A stretch of DNA of 64,000 nt from JAXGXJ01 sp963816155 (lineage in GTDB: Bacteria; Actinomycetota; Thermoleophilia; RBG-16-64-13): assembly GCA_963816155.1 (NCBI GenBank), contig CAWFJE010000011.1, forward strand, positions 248,001 through 312,000, written 5' to 3'. Below the pieces are notes generated by a model that searched no databases, had not been told where the DNA came from, and saw only the letters and a list, made by a program, of their open reading frames with translations. A program made the position numbers and the translations under genes. Position 1 is the stretch's first letter; each line of letters begins with the position of its first letter. Shown here piece by piece: positions 56,852 through 64,000 of this stretch.

Positions 56852-58048
56852 GTGATCTACTATCTCTCGTTCTCTCTCCTGGGCTCCACAGGTGGCAGCA
56901 GGGCTGGGGCCGACGTTCTGCGAAGCCTGGTGGCCCCTCGTTGGCAGACAACCGTTGTCTGCAAGCACCGCATCGACCTGCCACGCGAGGTTGACGGCCA
57001 GCCCGTGCCGGAGACTCGTTGGTTGATCCCGCCTTCCCCGTCCGAAGAAAAGCACCACCCTGCTGGGTCGAGTCCACGCGCTCTGCGAGCGCGTGTATCA
57101 CGCCCGGCAAGAGACCGCAAGACTACGGCTGCTTGAAGAGGCTCTGAACGCTCGACCCCCTGCTCTAGTGATCCACAACGGCTTCCCGGAAAAGAGGGAC
57201 GGTCACAACTGGGGTTCTCGAATCCGCCCCGAAGAAGCTGGTCATCGTCCATTCGACTCCTGAGGCCCTGGACTACTTCCGAGCGACAGGATCCAGCCTC
57301 ACGCGCGAATGGGTCGGAGAGCATTTGCGGAATGCTGACGCCCTCATGTTCGTTTCGCCCCAACTCCGAGACGAATGGGCCGAGGTGGCTGAACTCCGTA
57401 GCGATCGGCTATTCGTGATTCCCAATACGTGTCGCGAGAGTGAGGCCCGGGAGGCGAACTCGTTTGACAGGAGCAGCGTGCGTCAACAACTGGGTCTTCC
57501 CGAGGACGCTTTCATCGTTTGCTGTGTGGGAAGGGTGGAGCCCTGCAAGGGCCAAGACCTGCTGCTCGCCGCCCTGCCCGAGTTGGCAAGAGGCTTCCGG
57601 CCCTGTATGTCGTCTTCGTCGGGGGGATTGCTTCGTTGTGTGAGTGCCTGCCAGCTCGGGTTGGAGCGATGGGCCTGGAGATCGTGTGTTGTTCGCGGGC
57701 GCCCGCCAGAACCCTTATTCCTACATCCGCGCTTCAGATCTGCTCATTCATCCGTCTCGCACCGAGGGCCAGGGAATGGTCGTGCTCGAGGCCATGATAC
57801 TCAACACGCCCGTTGTCGCCACTTCAGTGGGAGGTGTCCCGACGATGATTGAACATGGGGTATCAGGCTGGTCGATACCTCGAGATGACGTACAAGCGCT
57901 GACCCACGCGCTTGACACCCTGAGCGATCCACCCGCACTCAGAGAACAGTTTGCGCAAGCGGCCGCAACGACGTACTGGCAGCACTTCTCAAGCCTCAGA
58001 CACCGTGAACAAATACAGTCGATGGTAGCTTCCTGCATCGATGGATGA
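56852..58048 (+). pseudogene. glycosyltransferase family 4, tandem copy 2 (several frameshifts)
   Basis: Paralogue of the preceding gene. It shares GSTGGSRAGADVLRSLVAP, VIPNTCRESEAREA, CCVGRVEPCKGQDLLLAALP, VFVGG, YSYIRASDLLIHPSRTEGQGMVVLEAMI and SLRHREQIQSMVASC in the same order. GTG 56852 is the matching start. Frame changes near 57050, 57180-57230, 57595 and 57680 break it, probably by sequencing error, since motifs are all kept. Preceded by 218 bases without a recognisable gene. Confidence 0.75.
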
Positions 58049-58210
58049 ACCCCACGTTGTAGTTCTCTCATTCGCGTCACAGGCACACCACCGCGGCCCC
58101 ACAAGAGCCATGATGGGCCAGGAACGATCTCACGGCGCGTGCGATAACGGCCTCACGCGTTCTTCTTGCAGTCTCACAGAAGACGCGGCTACGGAAAGGA
58201 AGCGGCCAGC

Positions 58211-59345
58211 ATGAACAATCAAGTGCGCGTAGGTATCGTGGTTCATCGATTCGAGTGTCTGGGGGGGAGACAAACCTGCTTCATCGAACTCGTGGCCGGT
58301 CTGAACGAGATCGGCATAGTGCCGGAAGTCGTGTGGGATGAGCCTCAGAATTGGGAGGTGTTAGGCAATCCCAGCGTCGAGGCCACCTTTGGAGGCGCCC
58401 GACTCGGCGTCAGTTCGCGAACGCTTCGGAGACTGCCGACTCCACTCGCTGAACGCCTACGGGGGCTCAGCCTGCGCTTCGCCAAGCTCGATCTGCATCG
58501 CTACGATTTCGTCTTCTGTTTCGAGCCTGAGGCCCGGATGCCAAAGGGCATACGCAATCTCTGCTGGCTCACTGGCCCCCTGCACCTACGGCTTCCGGGA
58601 GACCAAGTCGAATGGCGCAGATTGTACGAGCCAGAGCAGATCCGGTTGCTTCTTCGGCACGCCTCGGCGCCGCTCCAGAGGGCCGACAAGAACTCTCGCT
58701 ATGTCACCCACAGCGACTGGATCGCCGATCTCTTCCAGCATCGCTTTGGTTTCAGGCCGCCAGTGATCTGGCCCCCCGCTCGCGAGCGAACCCTTCCCCA
58801 ATCTCCCCCCGACAGGTCGGGCTTTCTCTTCTTGTCCCGCATCGTTGAATACAAGTGTGCGCACAGCATGCTGACTCTGGCCAAAGCCTTCCCTCACCAG
58901 AACATCACCATCTCGGGTGTTGTCGTCGGCAATGACCCCTACGTCGACGACATGCGCCGCCGGATTCGAGACGAGCAGATCACGAATGTGCAGATAGTTG
59001 AGAACCCCTCCGAATCCGAAGTGGCCACTCTTCTGACCACGCACGAGTCGTTCGTATTCCCGGCCCCGTGGGAGCATTTTGGCATCGTGACAGTTGAGGC
59101 CATCCAGGCCGGATTGATTCCGTTGGTGCACGACACGGGCGGGCAGCGAGAGATAGTGCCGTTCGAGTTCCTCCGCTTCCTTGAGGACGAAGAACTGGTC
59201 GAGCGGGCGCGTGGCATCCTTGGCATGTCTCCGGATGCCAAGGCGGAACTCTATTCGCAGCCTACAACGACACGCTTTGCGAGGTTCTGCCCAGCATTAC
59301 CGGGCCGAGATGCTGCGAGAGGTCAAGGAGATGCAGGAGCCGTAG
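58211..59345 (+). CDS. glycosyltransferase, family 4-like (frameshifted at C terminus)
   Basis: About 378-residue GT-B glycosyltransferase. VRVGIVVHRFECLGGRQTCFIEL, FCFEPEARMPKGIRNLCWL, GFLFLSRIVEYKCAHSMLTLA, EVATLLTTHESFVFPAPWEHFGIVTVEAIQAG (donor site) and LVHDTGGQREIVP. Near 59263 and 59298 small indels are needed; the repaired end reads AAYNDTLCEVLP ... RAEMLREVKEMQEP with TAG at 59343-59345. ATG 58211 has AAGGAAG about 10 bases upstream. Family relation to the two preceding transferases is remote. Confidence 0.82.
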
Positions 59346-59369
59346 CTTTCGGCCTGCAGGGTTCTTCCC

Positions 59370-60671
59370 TCAATCCGTCCGCGGGCCACAGCGGCGCAGG
59401 TAGACCACGTTCTCCCAGCTCACGTGCGCCTGCTGCGACGCCCAGGTGCGAAGCTTCTGACGAGCTTCTTCAGCCCCCTCCAGATGAAGCAGCAATTGCC
59501 GTCCGATGCCCGTCGCCGCCTCTCCTAGGCGCAGGGCATCATATGTGACCGCCGGCAGTCCAGCCATTTCCACCAGTGCTTGCATCTTGAAGGTCTTGGC
59601 CGATAACGGCACGACTGGTGTTCCACCCCTCAGTGCAAATATACTCGGCTGCCACCGTCCACCTATGTAGGCATCCGCGTTGCCCAAGATATCCACGGCC
59701 TGCTGCACCGGAGTGTCTAGGGCGATCAGAGGGAGGGACAACCTTTCGGCCAATGGGCGAAAGATCGCATTCTCAATCCGGTCAGAGACCGTGAGAACTA
59801 TCTGCCCCCCGTAGATCGACTGCAGGTGGCGGATGAGCAAGGCGTAGCTTTTTACTACTGACGCTCGGTGTTTCTCCAGACCGTAGATGGACGACCCACC
59901 GATACACAAGTAAGGTCTTGAACAATCGAGTTCCGCCTTATCAGGCCAGACATCGAAGTAGCCGAGGCGGTTCGCGATAGAGACCCAAGCACCCCGAGGT
60001 GCTGGCTCGAACCAGAAGGCCGTGTCTGCCGCGACCCTGCCCCGGCACATCCCCTGGCATCGCTCGCCGGATATCGAGTCGCGAAAGACGATGTCGTCGA
60101 GAAGTGGATAGACGTTCTGAACGATCTTCGATAACTCAGGATTGTCCAAGTCAGCGGTGTGGTTGGCCATGACTGCGGGTTTGTTGAAGTGCTTCTTCGC
60201 GAGATACGCCACAAACAGCAGGGTCCGGGGATGAATGCCCATTCCTGTGATGGAGCCATCACCATGGATCATCACCACATCTGCCTGCTCAAGAGCCGCC
60301 TGCAGAGCGGGCCAGATCGCTCTGCTCATCACCAACGCGCTCTGTCGCTCGAAGTCCTCCCACCTCTCAGGAACGAACCGGTATTCCTGCGACCTGTCTA
60401 CGCGCGATCCGAGAAGCTTACGCCTCAGATCAAGCAGTCCAGGAGGCAGCATCTGCTTGGCGAGGCTTCTCGCAGGTCGCCCAACTGGTTCCTCCCGAGA
60501 TGGGGAAGGCGAATCGAGAGAGGACCGGAACACCTGCTCCTCATAGATCGAGTAGACAACACTTGCCCCATGGGCAGTGATCATGTGTCGCATCGACATG
60601 GCGGAAGCGCGGTCGCCCCAGTTTGGGTTCGATGTTGAATCATTGACGAACAGGACCTTCGTTCCAGCCAT
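59370..60671 (-). CDS. polysaccharide pyruvyl transferase family protein (CsaB-like)
   Basis: 433-residue protein of the pyruvyl-transferase fold, transferring pyruvate from phosphoenolpyruvate to a sugar as a ketal. N-terminal VLFVNDSTSNPNWGDRASAMSM, central MIHGDGSITGMGI, NHTADLDNPELSKIV, VFRDSISGERCQ, then YIGGRWQPSIFALRGGTPVVPLSAKTFK, where CsaB enzymes bind PEP. ATG 60671 follows GGAGGC. SLH proteins bind pyruvylated wall polymers, and two SLH proteins are encoded in this window, so this is a likely functional partner; the substrate is not proven. Confidence 0.82.
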   Translation of the reverse strand: MAGTKVLFVNDSTSNPNWGDRASAMSMRHMITAHGASVVYSIYEEQVFRSSLDSPSPSREEPVGRPARSLAKQMLPPGLLDLRRKLLGSRVDRSQEYRFVPERWEDFERQSALVMSRAIWPALQAALEQADVVMIHGDGSITGMGIHPRTLLFVAYLAKKHFNKPAVMANHTADLDNPELSKIVQNVYPLLDDIVFRDSISGERCQGMCRGRVAADTAFWFEPAPRGAWVSIANRLGYFDVWPDKAELDCSRPYLCIGGSSIYGLEKHRASVVKSYALLIRHLQSIYGGQIVLTVSDRIENAIFRPLAERLSLPLIALDTPVQQAVDILGNADAYIGGRWQPSIFALRGGTPVVPLSAKTFKMQALVEMAGLPAVTYDALRLGEAATGIGRQLLLHLEGAEEARQKLRTWASQQAHVSWENVVYLRRCGPRTD

Positions 60672-60736
60672 AGAACTGCCTCCGCCTCCCCTAGTTGGGG
60701 CCGCGCGGGTTTCCTGCGCTGATGTCGGGATCTCTC

Positions 60737-62183
60737 TCAAGCGAGCACCTGCCCAGCGGCAAGCTCGCGAACATGGTCAGCCAGTTGCTTGACGGAATCA
60801 TGTCCGAAGTGACTGCAGAACCTCAGGACGTAATCCTCCGCTTCTGCCACCTTCTGTCGGCGGTACAATTGGTCGTGCGCCATGGTAGCCAGGGCACGCG
60901 TCAATTCCTCCGCCGTGCGGCAATGCGGGGAACCAGCCAGCTGGACCAGGTCCCAGTTCTGCCCGTCTAGGTCCGCATCGACATGAAGCACCACCACTGG
61001 CCGACGCTTCACGAGGGCATCGCTTCCAAAACCACTCGCACTCACAACCACTACATCGGAGGCCGCGAGCGACTCGTCCACCGTCATCTCCGAGTTCAAC
61101 GCAAACCGAATGTCCGGATGTTCTGAGGCGATTGAGCTATAGGTAGAAAGGCTCTCGGATGGATGGGAGTCTTATCAACCCCGCCACCCCCTCCACTTTG
61201 CCGATCGCATCACAGAACATGCGTACGTGCTCGAACCGGTGGAACTCCGTCGACGTGGCGTACATGACAAGCGGCCGACACTGGTCGAATCCAAACTTCG
61301 CCTTCACGCTCTCACCGGAGACCGAGAAATCTCTCGTGAGCCGGGGACAACCGGCGATCAGTATCTTGTCCAAGGGTTCTCCCGCCTCGAGAAGCTTACG
61401 CCGGTCGATTTCGCCCCAGCAGAGGATCCGATCGGCCAGTACAGGTGAGAAGGTCAATGCGTCCTGCCTGATGGCGCCGTGAACCAGAGTCACCGAGGGG
61501 ATTTGGAGGTGGCGCGCTGCCAGCACGAGGCAGGACCACAGATTGTTGCGGTCATATTCGGTGAGTACGACTGATGGTCTGGCGAGTCTCAGGAATTCCA
61601 GCGCACCGGCCAGCCGCTGGCTGGCAATGAGAAGATGATGACGTAGCAACTGAAAGGAACCATCTGGAAGGGCACACTCCCGGCACAGCTCCCGCAACCG
61701 TTTCCGCCAGCCTGGCCAACACCGGCTGTACGCAGTTCTCCACTCGGCAATGTTGACTGGATTGAGTGCCTCCGCACCCACTGTCGGAAAGCCAGCCGGC
61801 AGGCGTGCGACCACCTCGGCGTCGCCATGAATGACGGCACAGTTACCTAGGCCCAGTTCGCGGATGGTCGGCAAGAGCAGTTCGTCGTAGCGCGGAGTAG
61901 CTTGGTACCAAGTAACGAGAATACGGCCGGATGGGATCCCGGGCTGGTTCCCAAAGCTCTGAAGAGGACGCAACCAGTACCTCAGATTCCTCGCCCTGTT
62001 CTTCCATTCCGCCCTCAGCCGCCAGTCTCCCCATCCATCGACGAACTCGATCTGCAGGGAATCGTTCAGGCAGGCCCCCAGGGGTACTCCCATGAAGAGC
62101 GGCTCAGACAGTCGGTCCTCGATGGTGCGAAAGACCGAGGCCGAAATGCTGGACGTAAGTATCCTCCTGGGCAAACTACTCAA
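60737..62183 (-). CDS. glycosyltransferase-like (GT-B) surface-polysaccharide protein (frameshifted)
   Basis: About 482-residue protein. The N half has SGRILVTWYQATPRYDELLL and RLARPSVVLTEYDRNNLWSCLVLAA; the C half has VTLVHGAIRQDALTFSPVLADRILCWG, KILIAGCPRLTRDF, RPLVMYATSTEF and, after one C too many in the CCC run near 61168, LHPSESLSTYSS, EMTVDESLAASDVVVVSASGFGSDAL. The H-G...D and SGFGSDAL patterns resemble polysaccharide-cluster GT-B or CDP-glycerol-transferase-like proteins. No exact family can be named. First of four minus-strand genes at the right end. Confidence 0.7.
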
Positions 62184-62204
62184 CTCTCTCCGGCGACGGC
62201 CCCA

Positions 62205-63509
62205 TCAAGAACCCGCCGTCGTCGCGACTTCGCGGATCAATCCGGTGTCGATGAGGACATCGATAACACCGTACAGGTCTGCAGCCGGGACACCGATGAT
62301 GTCGCTGATGCCCACGAGGTCGTTACTTCCATCGGCGTATGCCAGTACGTCCATCATCGTCTTGACATCCGCACGCAGGCCCCGCGTGCTCAGCGTGGGA
62401 TAGAGATTCCGACCGCTGAGAAAGGGTTCACCGATGCATGTAGCCTGGTAGACCCTGTTCCTGTCCAGCAATCGGAGGCAATCTCTCAAGACTTCGAAAC
62501 TACCCCGAAGACCCGCGGGGCTGACCAAGTCCATATCGTCCAGAGAAGTGTGGTAGCCGGGGTATGTTCCGTACTCGGAGCGCATCACCGAGACGACCGG
62601 CAGCTCGACTCCGGGGCTGCAATACTGACGCTCGTCGCTCCCACGATCCAGAAACGAGTAGCGGATGAACTCCGGCTGCTGGCTCTTCAGAATGTTGAGT
62701 GCGACTCTGTCCGCCAGACTCGTGCCATAGCGTGAAGCAAGGTACGAGAAAGGACCGTTGTCGCCGACGCACGTCACGACAAAGCCCGCGACTACGCGCT
62801 GCTTCAGATGTTCCAGGTTGAGGCTGAGGTAGGTCAAGGCTCCGATCGTCTCCGGCGCGATGACGATCCTGTAGCTCAGCCGCCGCGGCTGCGACAAGAT
62901 CCATTTTGCCAGCCAAGTGGTGACCACGGGACCTGACAGTTCGTTGTTCGCCATCGACGGATGGCAGATGTAGGTGGAGAGGAGCACTTCATCGTCCGAT
63001 TCGCCGGGGATCAACAGGTCGCCGTACGTCAGCGAACCGTCCCGCAGGTCGCTGTCAATCACCACTCGGTAGAGACCGTCCCCAAGATGGAGGCGCTGCC
63101 GGTGCGACAGGCAGAATCCCCAACGCTCTTCGTAGTATGACGTCACGTACGGGATCGCATCGGGCTGATCGGGAATGGAGTGCAGATGCTCCTGAAGCTC
63201 AGCAAAGGAAACCGTCATGTCGACGGGAACCGAATAGCCCACCACGTGCAGGTTGTTGTCGGCAAAATCGACTATCTTCCGGCCTTCGGGGTCGAGGATG
63301 TAGGCCCCTCGTATGTTCCACTCTCTTGGCACAGTCCAGTCGAAGACCCGGGTGCCCGAGGGCACTTCGTGTATGGCCAACGGGATGTGCTCTTGGAGCA
63401 CGGCCAACGACGTGCGCACACCTTCTCCCGTGATGCTGCGACAGACGGGAAGCAGCCGCTCGACCAGCTTGTGCATGGCTGCCGGTTCCGGATCAGATCC
63501 GTCGATCAT
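62205..63509 (-). CDS. DUF4910 aminopeptidase-like protein with C-terminal winged helix
   Basis: 434-residue protein (449 if ATG 63554 is used). It shows MHKLVERLLPVCRSITGEGVR, FDWTVPREWNIRGAYI, YICHPSMANNELSGPVV (metal-binding His and Glu region), IAPETIGALTYL, SDERQYCSPGVELPVVSVMRSEYG and YHTSLDDMDLVS, matching DUF4910/DUF2172 M28-like proteins common in polysaccharide and nonulosonate clusters. The last about 60 residues form an HTH-like domain (ISDIIGVPAADLYGVIDVLI). It overlaps the upstream nucleotidyltransferase stop by 17 bases. Substrate unknown. Confidence 0.85.
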   Translation of the reverse strand: MIDGSDPEPAAMHKLVERLLPVCRSITGEGVRTSLAVLQEHIPLAIHEVPSGTRVFDWTVPREWNIRGAYILDPEGRKIVDFADNNLHVVGYSVPVDMTVSFAELQEHLHSIPDQPDAIPYVTSYYEERWGFCLSHRQRLHLGDGLYRVVIDSDLRDGSLTYGDLLIPGESDDEVLLSTYICHPSMANNELSGPVVTTWLAKWILSQPRRLSYRIVIAPETIGALTYLSLNLEHLKQRVVAGFVVTCVGDNGPFSYLASRYGTSLADRVALNILKSQQPEFIRYSFLDRGSDERQYCSPGVELPVVSVMRSEYGTYPGYHTSLDDMDLVSPAGLRGSFEVLRDCLRLLDRNRVYQATCIGEPFLSGRNLYPTLSTRGLRADVKTMMDVLAYADGSNDLVGISDIIGVPAADLYGVIDVLIDTGLIREVATTAGS

Positions 63510-64000
63510 GTGCGTCTTTCTGTGCCTGTCGATAGTCTTCAAGTCTGCCGACATCCTGCCAGTACTCGATTATGGGAAAGCTGACAACGATTCGCCCTGC
63601 GTCCAGCAAGGCTCTGATCAGATCGGTCATATCAAACCGCTCGCCCTCAGGGATGAGGTCATAGGCCGTCGGTTCGATAAGGTACACCCCAGCGTTGATG
63701 AGGACGGTCAGCACAGGCTTCTCCCGCAGCCGTGTGACACGGACATCCTCGCAATCGATCACCCCAAATGGGACGCTCATTTCGTGCTTTCTCACCCCCA
63801 CGGTCATCTCCGCGCCGTGAGTCCGGTGGTAGGCAAGCATGTCCTGAAAGGACACGCCGGTAAGGACGTCACCGTTAAGCACCAGGAGAGGCGACTGCGG
63901 ACGCTCGAGGAGCCTCAGCGCCCCGGCCGTTCCCAACGGCTGGTCCTCTTCGGTGTAGTCGATGTGGACCCCGAACTCCTCGCCATCGCCGAAATGCTGG
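63493..64000 (-). CDS. nucleotidyltransferase (NDP-sugar pyrophosphorylase, PtmE-like), C-terminal part
   Basis: C-terminal about 168 residues of a sugar-1-phosphate nucleotidyltransferase; the N terminus (with the GxGxR activation motif) lies beyond the window. Visible are LGTAGALRLLERPQSPLLVLNGDVLT, FGVIDCEDVRVTRLREKP, NAGVYLIEPTAYDLIP and YWQDVGRLEDYRQAQ. This pattern is common in PtmE/LegF-type guanylyltransferases that accompany DUF4910-type genes. A CBS pair N-terminal to it would confirm that subgroup. Confidence 0.85.
   Translation of the reverse strand, partial: QHFGDGEEFGVHIDYTEEDQPLGTAGALRLLERPQSPLLVLNGDVLTGVSFQDMLAYHRTHGAEMTVGVRKHEMSVPFGVIDCEDVRVTRLREKPVLTVLINAGVYLIEPTAYDLIPEGERFDMTDLIRALLDAGRIVVSFPIIEYWQDVGRLEDYRQAQKDAHDRRI

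Noticed and set aside
1..64000. CRISPR arrays, tRNA or rRNA genes, prophage
   Set aside because: No regularly spaced repeats, no tRNA-like cloverleaf in the intergenic gaps and no phage structural genes were seen by eye; a tRNAscan/Infernal run would be needed to exclude small RNAs fully.

Overview
The window is a high-GC (roughly 60-63%), densely coding bacterial contig. The gene content points to an actinobacterial (Actinomycetota-like) lineage with anaerobic or microaerobic habits. Evidence: class I hybrid-cluster protein under a Crp/Fnr regulator, small desulforedoxin-type iron protein beside a diiron protein, acetate uptake systems, S-layer-homology (SLH) proteins with Thr/Pro linkers, frequent GTG starts and strong Shine-Dalgarno sites. 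A PcrB-type prenylglyceryl-phosphate synthase is present, which is less usual for that group. The assignment to a class is a guess. No rRNA, tRNA, CRISPR array or prophage was recognised.

Layout. 1-2.5 kb (minus): argS (partial), a two-TM/RCK potassium channel and rlmH. 2.7-10 kb: an acetate/solute uptake and signalling block (DUF485 subunit plus SSS symporter, a facing YaaH/SatP-type acetate transporter, a PHP phosphoesterase and a large Cache-PAS-CBS-DUF294 protein). 10-13.3 kb: beta-carbonic anhydrase converging on a Zn/Mn-type ABC uptake operon. 13.3-16 kb: Crp/Fnr regulator divergent from hcp with an FNR-like palindrome between them. 16-32 kb: housekeeping and small modules (hisG, MATE-like carrier, desulforedoxin-like plus COQ7-like pair, DUF4145 protein, sbcCD, serine acetyltransferase, PcrB plus DUF1405, hexapeptide acyltransferase, PRC-barrel protein, degenerate RecA-fold ATPase, divergent diadenylate-cyclase-like protein).

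30.9-64 kb is a cell-surface region. It holds an SLH-anchored polysaccharide deacetylase, a small protein with a sortase-like FPFTG tail, an O-antigen-ligase-type polymerase, a TetR regulator with two tandem operators, an SLH/beta-helix protein and a decayed IS3-family element. A large surface-glycan cluster follows: nucleotide-sugar dehydrogenase, epimerases, 2-epimerase, two DegT aminotransferases, undecaprenyl-phosphate sugar transferase, asparagine-synthase-like amidotransferase, Wzm/Wzt exporter, several glycosyltransferases, pyruvyltransferase, DUF4910 protein and a nucleotidyltransferase cut by the window end. A coherent reading is synthesis and ABC export of a modified, possibly pyruvylated surface polymer that could also hold the SLH proteins; this link is inference.

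A dominant technical feature is the large number (about 30 or more) of single-base frameshifts in otherwise well-conserved genes. Several sit in G or C homopolymers (4731-4733, 35083-35087, about 50737, 54839, 61168). They are densest at 45.7-49.5 kb and 57.0-57.7 kb. They look like sequencing or assembly indels rather than biological decay, so broken genes are annotated as whole units with the breaks stated. The IS remnant at 39.2-40.3 kb, with an internal deletion, is the one clear case of real decay.
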